Shown: piece after piece, positions 10,994 to 25,756 of the stretch
Layout of the letters: each line of letters begins with the position of its first letter
How positions within the stretch are numbered: the stretch's first letter is position 1
Source of the DNA: Dichotomocladium elegans
Taxonomy: Eukaryota; Mucoromycota; Mucoromycetes; Mucorales; Lichtheimiaceae
DNA: 64,000 nt
Direction: 5' to 3'
NCBI GenBank assembly: GCA_025716815.1
Contig: JAIXMN010000020.1
Coordinates: forward strand, 620,001 to 684,000
Position numbers and translations under genes: made by a program
Notes under the pieces: model-generated
Told to the model about the DNA's origin: nothing
The model's input: the letters and a program-made list of their open reading frames with translations, nothing else
Databases searched by the model: none

Positions 10994-12635
10994 TCATGTT
11001 TCGGCGTGTTCTCCGTATGGGTCATCATAACAATTGGTATAACATAAATCGGGTCTACAATGGTGTTTGAATTGAGCATTCTGTGGCTCGATCTGGATGG
11101 TTAGATGACTGAGCCCGAGTTGCTCGGTCAGAATGTGTTGACTCTTGATAAGGACGTCATTATAATCAACCAATTGCTGCTGCTGCTGCTGCTGCTGGAA
11201 TTCATCTCCGTTGCTCCTCGGACGGATGTCTGGAATGCACGCTTCTGCTACGATATGTACAGTCAAGAATGTCTTTCCGGGTGCTAGTGACCAGACATGG
11301 AGATCATGAATGGAAACGACACCAGGTATTGCATTGAGGGCTTTGGATATAGTGTCGAGATGGATATGGCTCGGGACACATTCCATGAGGATGCCCAAGG
11401 AATCCGAGATCAACTGAAACGTGGTGCATAGCACAATGGCCGCGAAAATAAACGTGCATATCGGATCCACAATGGTAAGTTCAGGATTGAAGATAAGGAT
11501 AATGGATGACAGGAGGACGCCTGGTGATCTTGTTGTTAAACGAAACGTCCCTGCATCCGCACCCATCTCCGGTTCCTTGTCTCTCTTTTCTCACCTATGG
11601 ACGCTATTAAATCGCCAAGGACATGGAGTGAGGCCGCCCGCAGATTCATGTTGACATCCTGGTTGAACATCGGTTATCATGACAACGCCTCCCATATATC
11701 AGCCGCTCTGTCAACGAAGGACCTGCCATTTTTTGGATATCATCCTGGTGGTGGTGATGATGCTCAACATCATGGTGATGATGACCGCCCAAGACGTAGG
11801 TAAGACTGTTTTGGTATACATATATATATATATAATGAGCACCATGTCGCTTCACTTCAAAAACAAAAGCGCAAATACTAACACCAAATTCACGGCAACA
11901 CCTATTGATGCTGTAATGCACATCTATCCGATCCCCGAAATGAAAGAGCAGCATGAATGACCTTTTTCTTTATAGAAAAGACGGGCAATATGTTTGAGCT
12001 TTTGCTCTTACCAATCGGGCGTCAATATCCGGAGGATTCTGCAAGCGCAAGATAGCCTCATGCACCAAGAAAGTGGTCAGAATCCATATAGTGAAAACGG
12101 AGACCATGGCCGCAATCACCTCCGCACGGTGGAATCCAAAGGTATGCTCTATTTTCCATCCACACACACACATATATATATCTTGTTAGTCTAGTCTCCT
12201 GTAACATATATACACACACTCCCTCTCTTTTGTAACCGATACACAACTGCTCGTAGGCGGACGTTCGGCAAGGTATATAGCAAAGAGCGCCACAATAAAG
12301 CTTGCCACGTCCGTCAGCAAATGAAATGCGTCCGACATGAGAGCTATATATGGAATTGTTACGATCCAAAGGGTTTCATTGTTTCATAAACCTTTACCGA
12401 GCGAATTTGCGAAATAGCCGGCCACCAGTTCGGTGGTAAAGAACAGTGTGGCCATGCATACGGCGAACCAGAGCTTGCGTCGAGTGGACAAGGTATTTTG
12501 TGACCTGATGGTGGGAGACGTGTGGTTATGGGCCGTGACGCACAACGAGGAAGGCGGGGTTGCGGGTATTATGAGCCGCGTATACTCATCAACCTGGGGC
12601 TGCTTGGATCCGTTATGACACAGCACAACGGTCAT
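10994..12635 (-). CDS. CDF-family (Zrc1/ZnT-like) vacuolar zinc transporter
   Basis: Cation diffusion facilitator, a proton-coupled Zn2+ antiporter, expected on the vacuole or other endomembranes. Exons in order: 12635 down to ~12,400 (TRRKLWFAVCMATLFFTTEL, membrane segment 1); SDAFHLLTDVASFIVALFA with the first metal-site HxxxD; FGFHRAEVIAAMVSVFTIW; ILRLQNPPDIDARLV; a His-rich loop (HHHHDVEHHHHHQDD) at ~11,750; NMNLRAASLHVLGDLIASI with the second HxxxD; then membrane segment 6 and a C-terminal domain with IHDLHVWSLAPGKTFLTVHI. A CAG/CTG run codes for eight Gln before VDYNDVLIKSQHIL. The splice junction between the His-rich loop and the NMNLRAA exon cannot be placed with canonical GT-AG phase, so either an unusual junction or a frameshift lies there (11,640-11,730). 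Confidence 0.88.
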
Positions 12636-12997
12636 CTCTATCGAGGTTGGAGATGAGAAAAAGACAAGCGAATAAAGTAAAAGAGAACGATATGGACGTT
12701 GAGGAAACGACGCTGTACTGGATATGTGTACATCTGTGTTTCGGGGGGCTGAAACTCCAGAACTTAAATAAACATAGAACATTTTCTGCTGCTCGACGGG
12801 TTGGAATCTTTCATCATGGCCTGAGTGGTATTCTTTTCTCGGGTTTACATATTGGATATTTTCAAAAAGGCACCTATCGAAGCCTCAGAGAAGGACTTGA
12901 ATCTTTTAAATGTAAATAATCGATGAAACAGAAGCAGATCATGCGCTTGATTCATATTTGACCATATTAAATTTGGGCACTTCTCAGGAGAGGGGAG

Positions 12998-15366
<2,369 letters not shown>

Positions 15367-15787
15367 TTGAAAAAGAGGAGGAGCAAAGGGAAAAGGGGGA
15401 GAGAAAAAATGGACGGTTTATTTTGAAGAAGCCGTGTGAATCGATGACATCAAACTGCAAGGGCGCGCATCATGTGTGGAAGCGAATGATCTCATGCAGA
15501 ATGGAAAGGCGTTCTTCTATTTGATGAGCTTGTCCAATGCTACGTACCTTTTCTGGTGAATTTGGTTGGACGCCGCCCTACGTCCCTTCCGAGCCCGCTA
15601 TCGGGGCTTTGACGACTCCACCAAACAAACAAAAAAAAAGCCCGCAGACCAAGTTACTAGGGGTGGGGGAGAATTCGTTTTGGGCGGGTGAAATTTTAAA
15701 CAGCTTGGGTGGCTTTTTCTCTCCTCCCGCGGCGGCCTTCCCCTCCTAACTCCCCAGCCTCGTCTAAACATTGACTTTCAGTTTGAC

Positions 15788-16456
15788 ATGTTGACAGTCA
15801 GCCGCTTGCTTGCCGCACGGGTAGCCTCTGCTCCTACCGCTCGTGGCATTTGTTCTTCTGCAACACGTCTGAATGCCAATGACGCTCCTGAAAACAAGGG
15901 TGCTCTTGATGGCATTCTCAATGTCCTCCACCAGAAAAACGACGCATCGGATGCTTCCTCTTCCTCTTCTTCTTCTTCTCCTCAGGCGCAGGGCGAAACC
16001 CCTTCCATCTCGAGCTGGCTAAAGTTCTCAGCCGAGAAGCAAAAGTCGCAAGACGACAGCCCTTACAATATCGGACTTTTGTCGCAGCATTTGACGCGCA
16101 ACCCTGAACATCACCAGATCTACATTCACGCCTCACCGAATAACACCATCATCACGCTCGCCCGGCCCAATGGTTCGCCTCTCATCACCACGTCGGGCGG
16201 CTCTGCCGGTTTTAAAAAGGCAGCCCGCAGCGGCTACGAGGCTGCGCATCAGGCTGCGCTCCAGTTACTCGAGAAGAAGCAGGCCAAGAACCTGAACATC
16301 AAGCACGTTCACGTAATCCTCAAGGGATTCGGTCCTGGAAGAGAAGCGGCTTACAAGGCGCTTGTCACGGGCGACCAATGGACCGTCAAGCGAATTACGG
16401 ATGCGACTCCTGTGCCCTTTGGCGGATGCCGACCAAAGAAAGCAAGACGCCTTTAA
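15788..16456 (+). CDS. Mitochondrial small-subunit ribosomal protein uS11m
   Basis: Intronless gene of 222 residues. The N-terminus is a mitochondrial presequence (MLTVSRLLAARVASAPTARG), followed by a Ser-rich linker and the uS11 domain: IYIHASPNNTIITLARPNG, TTSGGSAGFKKAARSGYEAA, VHVILKGFGPGREAAYKAL and a C-terminal TPVPFGGCRPKKARRL. These are the hallmark rRNA-binding segments of bacterial S11/yeast Mrps18. Its length fits a mitochondrial form with extended N-terminus. The gene diverges from GH47 with a ~420-bp shared upstream region that contains a G-rich stretch at 15,655-15,690. Confidence 0.95.
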   Translation: MLTVSRLLAARVASAPTARGICSSATRLNANDAPENKGALDGILNVLHQKNDASDASSSSSSSSPQAQGETPSISSWLKFSAEKQKSQDDSPYNIGLLSQHLTRNPEHHQIYIHASPNNTIITLARPNGSPLITTSGGSAGFKKAARSGYEAAHQAALQLLEKKQAKNLNIKHVHVILKGFGPGREAAYKALVTGDQWTVKRITDATPVPFGGCRPKKARRL

Positions 16457-16703
16457 GTAAAGAAAGGATTCATATGTACTACATAAAACTCATGTCCTTC
16501 TATCCCCCCCATACACACACCTTTCTTCTCACTGTCCATGCTCTCTATCACGCTCGCCTGTTCGCATGCCCGCGTATTCATCCCCTCCTCTCCATACATT
16601 CCACTTTGTATCGTACATAATTGTTTAGAATAGAAAAAAAAAAGTAGGACAACAGAGACTGTTTGTACATGCTTCGTTTTTTAATATGCGGATGTAAACA
16701 TGC

Positions 16704-17547
16704 TTAGAATCGCAACTTGCTGAAGAACCACTTGTTCTTGCCGGTCTGATATCTCTCTTCAAGGAGCTTCTTGATGAGCTGAGGGGAAAAAGGATACTCA
16801 GTTAAAGCCACAGCATGTTATGTATATAGAGCGCATCCGGAAACGAAAGCTTACCTTCTTGGACTCCTCACGCTGAGTAGGGTCCTTGAACGTCTCGGAG
16901 GAAATGGTGCCCTTGATAGACTCCAAGTCCAAGGCATAACGGGTGGGCATCATGTGGTTATAGTTGATGATCTTGATGAAGGGCTTGACGCGGGAGCGCT
17001 TGGCGACCTTCTTCTTGCCCATGGCGCGGGTGATCTTCAAGGGAGCACGCTCAACACCAGCAACGACAGCATAGCCATAGGGTCTGTCCTTGGTACCCTC
17101 GTCGTGGTCTAAGTGTACATAATAATTTGTATTTAATCAGTCGACCGTCGCATCAATTCCCAAAACGGCTGGGTGGTTGGTCAGGGATTGTGCGTAGCGC
17201 GGGGGGGAGTAAGTCGTGGTCCTTTTTTCTTCTGCCTCCCCTCGCTCTCTCGAATGGGGTTTTAAGCTACATACTGCGAACGACAACGGCCTTCTTGCCG
17301 GCGTAGCGACCCTGCAGGAGAACAACGACCTAGAAAGAGAAAACGTTGGTTCCAGCAAAAAAAAAAATAAATAAATTACATTTCACTTGCTCCTTTCCCC
17401 ATTTCCTCTTCCCCCCCTCTGCCGGCTGTCCAGAATGCCGGACAATGGTTTGAAAAAAAAAACGCATTGCTATCCTTATCCATCCATCCATCCATCCATC
17501 CGTCTCTTTAGTGAACATACTTTGCCAGCCTTGAGGAACTTGACCAT
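16704..17547 (-). CDS. RPL27: 60S ribosomal protein eL27
   Basis: Cytosolic large-subunit protein. It is split into four exons: MVKFLKAGK (17547 down to ~17,520); [17 protein letters not shown] (~17,280-17,331); a long exon (~16,855-17,110) with [20 protein letters not shown] and the [15 protein letters not shown] signature; and a final exon ending [12 protein letters not shown] (stop at 16,704). All blocks match the family along its full ~136 residues. The first intron contains a CATC tetranucleotide run near its 3' end. Four introns' worth of pyrimidine-rich sequence is typical of highly expressed ribosomal-protein genes. Confidence 0.96.
17480..17501. repeat. (CATC)n microsatellite in eL27 intron 1
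   Basis: Five to six CATC units just before the CTTTAG acceptor side of the first intron. A similar tract lies upstream of uS2 at 21,038. Confidence 0.85.
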
Positions 17548-18287
17548 TGCAAAGATGGGGTTGGGGGGATATAAAGAGGAGGCTCCATGACAGGCCGCCC
17601 GGCCTATTGCACCAAATCCCTTCCCTCTCTCTCTCTCTCCTCTCCCTCTATTCCCAACCCCTTCCCCCCTCCCCAAGCTCACCCCCCAAAAAAATTCCAC
17701 ATCTTAGGAACCGTTGGAGCGGTCCACCAAAATTCCCGCTCCCTTCCCCCCCGCGAAGAGCCCTCTGTTTTTTCCCAACCTCCTTTTCTCTCTCTCTTTA
17801 TATAGGCTAGTTTCCGGAAGTAAGATGAAGGGAGGAGAAGAGCATTATAGAGTGGACAAGAGAAAGGTTGTGTACGTGTTATCGCTGGTTCTAGGCAGGT
17901 AGGAAGGACGGACCTGGTCTCCTTCCTCTCTTCCGATCCCAATGGGTTCGCTGTCAGCGCTAGAATGATTATCGTCAAATGGGGAGGATGTACCCCCAGC
18001 AAGAGAGGGCCCACTCGATAGATGAATGTGTAACTAAGCCGCGTTCTCGTTCTTGGCCATTCTCTGCATATCTGTCCCACCCAATATACCAATCGTACCA
18101 CCGCCGACCGTCTTATTAGACCATGGCATTTCTGATGATCACCTGCAGGAAAACGTATCTTTAATTGACTACAAATTTTTCAGACGGGAAAAAGAAACTG
18201 TGCTCAGCACTAACAAAAGAAGGAAAGAGGCAAAAGAGGATATGTAAAGAAAAGAATAAAGTGACTACGGGTAAAATGACGAACAGA

Positions 18288-19579
<1,292 letters not shown>

Positions 19580-19953
19580 TGGAGTAAGTTGTTTGTAAGG
19601 TAAGTTAAAAGAGAGGGAATGGGCTCAGAGTTAAAAAACACGCACACAAAAAAGAAAAAAGGAGAGTGAAGGGGATAAGGAGAGGGTGTGTGTATGGGTA
19701 TGTGTGGTGTGGTATTGAAGAAGTCAGAGAGAGTAAGAAGAAGAAGAAGAAGGGGGTGGGCGCGGGGCGCTCGGCTGTTAGGTTTCTACTTGGGCTCAGG
19801 AAATGAACTAACTGCCTATTGCAGTCGTGCTCAGGGCCTCACCCCCATCCAATACACTTTCTTTTTTTCTCTGTTGAACACACTAAGCGCTAATGTATTA
19901 CAAGCTTTTTATTACTATTATTATTATTTGTTTTTCTCTCGTCTTGCGACCAT

Positions 19954-20993
19954 TTATGCGTCCCAGGAGGAGGCGGCAGCGGCGGGAGCGGCACTGACGG
20001 CACCATCCTCGGCCCAGTCAGTGGGGGCAGACCAGTCGGCGTTGGCGGGAATGACGCCTTCAGCACCCTCGACAACCCAGTCAGCTGAGGCCTCAAGAGC
20101 CTCCTCGCCCTCCAAACCGGCAGCAGCAGCAGCGGCGGCCTCCTGTTCCTTCTCAGCCTCCTCAGGATCGCGGTAGAAGAACATGTCGACCATGACCTCC
20201 CAGGGGGTAGCGTAGTCAAGGGTGCCGCGGAGACGAAGGACAGCACGGGCCAAGAGCCAGTAGATCAAACCAAGAGCATGCTTACCCTTGTTGTTGGTGG
20301 GGATGGCAACGTCGACGTACTGGAGGAAAGAGTCGGTGTCAGCAAGCGAGATGACAGGAATGTTGACATACGAGGCCTCCTTGATGGCCTGGAAGTCGGT
20401 GCGGGGATCGGTGGTGATGACAAGACGGGGCTCGCGGAACGAACGGGTGATGTAGTTGGTAAAAGTACCGGGGGTGAAGCGACCCACGATAGCCTCGGCA
20501 CCAATGTACTTGGCGAACTTCAAGGCAGCACGGTGACCATAGGGGCGAGCAGAGATGACAACGATATCCTGGGGCTAGAATGGCGTGTTTGTGTGTTACT
20601 CCCTAAGCCTTGTATTCCCCAATATGTATGCATCTCTTTCTCTTACGTTCTCAATGGCAGCAATGACACGGGCAGCGAAAATAAGCTTCTCCCAGGTCTT
20701 ACCAAGGTTGATAAGGTTGACGCCTGTGGAGAGGGGGTTGATTCAGATGAGCATGGAGCACATTGGCCAAGATGAATGTGCAGACGAGAATGACATACCA
20801 TCAGCACGGCGCTTATACACATAGGGAATCATGCGGGTGGTGACGTTCTTGGCACCAATGTGGCATTGGGCACTCAACAAGAGCTGGATATCCTCCTCGG
20901 TTGGGCTAAGAACTGATAGAGACGTAAGTTATCTTGATACGCGGATAGTGAGGGGTGTGTGTGTGCGTGCTTACTGGCAGGAACGTTCGACAT
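19954..20993 (-). CDS. RPS0: 40S ribosomal protein uS2 (SA / Rps0)
   Basis: Small-subunit ribosomal protein. Start MSNVPA at 20,993, then exons with [62 protein letters not shown], and a long last exon with [60 protein letters not shown] and [19 protein letters not shown]. The tail is Ala/Glu-rich with Trp repeats ([28 protein letters not shown]), as in fungal Rps0. Four exons and short introns. Upstream, TTACGACTCTGT... around 21,090 and AGAC/TACGTA at 21,000 suggest a 5'UTR intron. Confidence 0.96.
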
Positions 20994-21037
20994 TTTAGAC
21001 TACGTAAAAGCATCATCCATCGGTCAATCGCTTTATT

Positions 21038-21058
21038 CCATCCATCCATCCATCCATC
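21038..21058. repeat. (CATC)n microsatellite upstream of uS2
   Basis: Five CATC units in the probable 5'UTR intron of the uS2 gene, matching the tract in eL27 intron 1. 21,100-21,570 further upstream has no gene. Confidence 0.8.
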
Positions 21059-21574
21059 ATTCTAGCGTGTGAATCCATCGCACTTACGACTCTGTCACTA
21101 AGAAAAAGGAAGGATCCTCGATGGTCGCGCGCTGACACTTCTTTTCCTCTTTACCGGTCCGTCCGTCTCTGGTCTGTAGCGCCCCTCCCCTCTCCCCTTT
21201 CCTTCGTTTCAACCCGATTGAATTTCCGCATTTGGCTTATTTTTTTATCCCCTCTTTCTCTTTGTGGGCGGGCAAGTCATCGCAGTAGACCCGGAGGGGA
21301 GAGACCATCGTATGGTTTTTTCCAACATGTAGGTAAATTGTAGGGTCATGTATCCGACCTGCAATTAAAGCAAGAGGAGTTGTGCATGTGACCCTGCGCG
21401 CGTGGCAATTTTTGCCAAATATTTAGACAAAGCCGTAGCATTTTTCTATATTAAAGGTGCAAACTATTAATTTCCTGGTAAACATGATGAATGGGTGGGT
21501 GGGTAAGGGGAACACCCGATGTAAAAAGGATGGAGAAATGGGACGACCGAGTGGACTATGATTCGGCTTGGTTC

Positions 21575-23900
21575 TTAATGGTGATAAGGATGATGCACCA
21601 AGGGTACATACTCGGGCATGTACATGGACATCTTGACGACATCTTCGAGGATCTCGCCCTGCTGGAGTTTAGCAGTGGCAACGTCCTCCTCGTAAGCGAC
21701 CTCGCAAACACGGGTGCCGACGGCCAATGCGACATTCCGGAGTTGATGGACGCCCGGGAAGAGGATGCCTTCCTTGAGCTGGCTGGGCGTTGCAAGGTTG
21801 GCGATGGTGCGCGCCGTCTCGAGGAACATGCTGGGGGTGACACGTGTGGCACGCGAGACGGTCACTCCGAGACCGAGGCCGGGGAAGCTGTACGAATTGT
21901 TGCACTGGTTGGTGCGGCCCAGCTTGCCATCGCCGAGTGGAACGTCCTTGAAGGGGCTGCCGGATGCAAAGATCGCGCGACCATCCGTCCACTTGAAGGC
22001 CTCCTCAGCAGTGCACTCGGCATGACTGTCGGGATTGCTGAGAGGGAACACGACCGGTTTCTCGTGGTGCTTGGCCATGGTACGGATGGCTCTTTCGGTA
22101 AACACGCCGCGGATGCCAGTCAGGCCCAGGATCACGCTCGGCTTGACTCGATCGATCACCTCTTCCAAACTCAGACGGTCCGGGAGATCGGACTTTGCGT
22201 AGCACTGCTGGCGCTCGTCCAGGGGAGCGCGCTGGCCGCCGCCTCCTGCCGTGGCCGTCGTGCCAGCTTGCTCGTTGGGGAGATTAGGATTGCCGAGCAG
22301 ACCATGCTGGTCAAGCATCCAGATACGGCGGTAGGCATCGTCACGGGATGTCACCCGGCCCTGGGCCACGAGACAGTCAATGATGCCCTCGCACACGCCC
22401 ACACCCGCAGAACCCGCACCGACACACACAATGCGCTCCTCGGAAAGATCATCTTGCTCTCTGCCACGGGCTTTCAGGGAGGCGAGGATGCCAGCTAGGG
22501 TAATGGCTGACGTGGATTGGATATCGTCATTGAAACATCGCACCTTGTTGCGATCTTGATGTATATATGAAGAATGACAGATGATGAGTCATCGTCGTAG
22601 ACGAGAAGCGACATATACTACCCACATTTGTTGAGAAGGTTGTAAGCATGAGGATATTTAAAGTCCTCAAACTGAATCAGTGCATCTAAGATACGTAATA
22701 AACCCCATTTAAGCATCCGCTTCGAGACCAATATCAACACCGCGGTAGAAACAATAGGCGCGACTTACTCGGCCAGCGAGCAGTGACAGCAGTGAGCCAC
22801 TCGTCCACGAAGGAATAGTACTCGTCACCATCGAGGCGGCGATGGGGCATGCCGAGGTACAAGGGATCGTCAAGCAGTGTCTCATTGTTGGTACCAACAT
22901 CCAAAACAACCGGTAATACAGCACGGGGTCTTATACCGCCAGCAGCAACATACTATTTTTTTTTTCCTTTCTGTAAATGCACGCCATACTTCCGATTGGG
23001 AGATAAATAAACTTACCAAACTTAGTTTACCGATGGGGATCTAAAGAAAAATGGGGACATCCACCAATAAGCAATAATTCATATATAAACGTAAAAAATT
23101 AAGCTCATCTCCCGTACCTGCATTCCATTGGCACCCAAATCGCCTAGACCGAGCACCCGGGATCCATCCGTCACCACGATCACATCCACCTCGTCATGGG
23201 GCCAGTTGTAAACCATAGCTGACATGACACCCCGATCCTGCGACGAGAAGTACATGCCTCGGGACCGACGATAGATGCTGTGCGATTTCTGGCAAGCAAG
23301 ACCCACTAGGTCATTGTGAGCGAGAGAGAAAAAGATGCGAAGGGAGGGGTGGCACAAATACCTGTTGGAGTATAGATAATGCCGGATAACTCCTCGAGGT
23401 GATTGATCAACAGGTTGTAGAAAAGGGTCTCATTGCGGTCCTGGAGCGCGGTCAGAAAGACGTACTTGGCCAGAGGGGTGTCGCACGCATCTAGGTTGCG
23501 CTTCACGCGAAGTAGCTGTTTCTCCATTTCCTGCTGGCGTGGCGGAACCAGGCCTCGGATCGAGAGACGCTCTCGCTCGTCAATGCTGAACGCAGTGCCT
23601 TTTTTTTTGTTTCGAGAAGCAAATCGAACGAGATGTCAATAAAACGGTTCTCGGGAGAATTCTGGTGCCATCGCCACCCCCCTCATAAAGAGGAGCAAGC
23701 GGTAGGAAACAGCTATTATTATTACCCTTTGAGAGCAACGGATCATGAATCACATTGACTCCACGCGAATGGGTCAGGTGCACTGTCTTGTCGTTACGTG
23801 GGTCTGTTGCCAAAGTTGCCGAAGGGGCACCGTAGTTACGGCGTGTGGCATTGCGCAGATAAGGAGAGAGTCTTGGCAAAGATATCCGTGCGGACAGCAT
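21575..23900 (-). CDS. Malic enzyme, probably mitochondrial
   Basis: Oxidative decarboxylation of malate to pyruvate with NAD(P)H formation. The start at 23,900 gives a presequence-like [20 protein letters not shown]. Following exons carry a malic N-domain ([49 protein letters not shown]), [28 protein letters not shown] region, and a long last exon with [20 protein letters not shown], the Rossmann loop [49 protein letters not shown] and [13 protein letters not shown]. Catalytic residues (Asp of NDDIQ, Tyr of IYTPT) are in place. Mucoralean malic enzymes supply NADPH for lipid synthesis, but which cofactor this one uses cannot be told here. About seven exons. Confidence 0.93.
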
Positions 23901-24406
23901 AGTAAAAAAAAAAAAGTAGGAAAGAGAAGTAAAATGCAAAGTAGAGTTCTCCCAAACCCATCCATCTTTTCCATCTCATTGTCCTTAACGAGGTCTCCGC
24001 CCTAAAATTAGGCGGTACATGAAAACAAAACGCGAACTTGCGTGCACCCTCGTGCATGTGTCTGTGCTCTGTTGATGATCGGGAATAACTTACTATTGGG
24101 GAAAGGGGGGCGGGGGAAAACATGCGACATATTTCTTTTTTGCTGTAAGTGGGATGATCGGAAGGGAAAGCAGGGAGGTGAATAAGTGTATATATCGGGG
24201 TGGGGGATGATACACTATCAACCCGAAAGAAGCGATGAACAAAAGGATGTATAATACACAGAGAAATTGAGCGGCTTAGCTTGGCGGTTATTTCGCAGGT
24301 CGTCGTTTTCACTGCAAATTCGCGCCATACAAAGCATGCGTTTCTCTCGAGCTGGATCTTGGGCTTGCGCCCTCACGCTTCGTCGTCAGCATATGGAGGC
24401 ATGTTC
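23901..24406. other. Malic enzyme upstream region
   Basis: No supported gene. Contains an A-rich tract at 23,902, a G-rich tract at 24,101-24,117 and a T-rich stretch typical of a fungal promoter. Confidence 0.35.
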
Positions 24407-24760
24407 TTATTCCGGCCAGAGCAACGCCACCATTGGCCGTTCCATTGTGCGTTTGACATCCCACACGGTGGGTGTGAGGAATGTCCAGTTCTTCCCTTGA
24501 TGGCGACTTGCATCCCGTGGTCTGCCCCGTTTTCGCTTGCCACTATGGCTTGTCGTGAGCTCCCAAGGCCGCAACGACGGCGCACTAGGCGCTGCTGTTG
24601 CTATGGTCGGAGCAAGATCATCGGAAAGATGACAGTGCGTTGGTGTCGGTGAGGGCATGCTGCCGGAGACGGAGGGTACGGAAGAGGTGGGCAAAAGGGG
24701 GTCGACTGTGGCTGACGCGTGGTGGAGGTAAAAGTAAAACGTCCTGGTGCTTGTTTCCAT
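24407..24760 (-). CDS. Small AT-hook protein (candidate)
   Basis: 117-residue open frame starting METSTRTFYFYLHHASATVD, with a Ser/Pro/Thr-rich middle, an AT-hook core (GKRKRGRPRDAS) and a following block HQGKNWTFLTPTVWDVKRTM. AT-hook followed by a W-T-F-x-x-P-T-V-W-D-V block is a pattern I associate with small nuclear proteins of Mucorales, from memory. It would bind the minor groove of AT-rich DNA. The C-terminus may continue in another frame through an unseen intron (24,373-24,430). No paralogue or function can be named. Confidence 0.4.
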   Translation of the reverse strand: METSTRTFYFYLHHASATVDPLLPTSSVPSVSGSMPSPTPTHCHLSDDLAPTIATAAPSAPSLRPWELTTSHSGKRKRGRPRDASRHQGKNWTFLTPTVWDVKRTMERPMVALLWPE

Positions 24761-25756
24761 TATGATAGACCGCGCTGCATGTTTCCTGAAGGAGCGCGCT
24801 CACGGAAGGAAGTCGTGGGGGGTGATGGCGGACAGAGACGGAATTCGATCGAAGGAAGTGTCATAAAAGAGTTTAAAGAGTAAAAAAGCGCTGGAATGGA
24901 TTTAGCAAACGATGCTTCTTTATTTTGCCCATACTTGGCAAAGAGCAGAATCTAAAGAAACTTCTTTTCATTGCTTTGAATGGCTAAAGAGTCAGCTCTA
25001 TTCTTGTGCTCCTTCCTCCTTTTCCTATTAACCCCGCCCGAGCGCAAAAGCATGTATTATTAACCTTGGTACGACTCACGTCATCATCGGGATGCCAGCT
25101 TCTACGGCTCAAGAAGAAATATAGCGTTTCTGTTGACTGCCTTGGTGACACCTGGAGTGACATTGTCTGGCTCTACCGAGTATCGCCGAATTTGCTTACT
25201 TTCCGTACTCCGGAACGCGGCACTTTTCTGAACTTCCTTTTAATTTCTGTCGATGTGCATAAAATAGCAGGTCGTACTTCATCCCTTTCACTTTCAGATA
25301 TCTTTGCCTGCTTATGAACAAATCAGCCGCATGTCTATTGATGATTTTTTTTTAATGAGACAATCCAAAGTAATACCACTCATACGTTTCAGAGGGATAA
25401 TTTGATGCTTGTATGCTTCCCGTCTCTCATCGCAACCAGTCAACGGGATAGAAAATCGTCGGTTCGCCTTGTTTAATCTAAAAGAAAAAAGTCAGACGGC
25501 CAACACATCACGTCACTTACCAAAATGCACTATGTATTTTAGTCTAAAAAGCAAGATGAATTTACTGTATAAGTCTGATGACAAAAAATGTTAGTAGTGC
25601 TAGACCGTCCTTCAGCGGTCTGACGGCAGAATCTCGACACCCATTGCTGTGGATAATTTTAGTCTTCAAAATCGAAACGGGATAATGGTATATAGAATAA
25701 CTAGCTACTGCATAAGGTAGCGTTGCTTCAGTAGGGAGGGTAGAAATGGGAGGATA
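24761..25756. other. About 1 kb without a recognised gene
   Basis: Lies between the AT-hook candidate and the Avt3-like stop. Short open frames only (25,006-25,317 the longest), none protein-like. A repeat-like CCGTCCTTCAGCGGTCTGACGG (25,605-25,626) has dyad symmetry and could form a hairpin terminator or relic. Confidence 0.35.

Noticed and set aside
21491..22498. 335-residue plus-strand open frame
   Set aside because: Antisense of the malic enzyme last exon; long only because of its GC-rich codons.
25600..25630. CCGTCCTTCAGCGGTCTGACGG hairpin as a bacterial-style terminator or tRNA
   Set aside because: Small stem, no gene directly upstream on either strand; kept only as a note in the gap entry.
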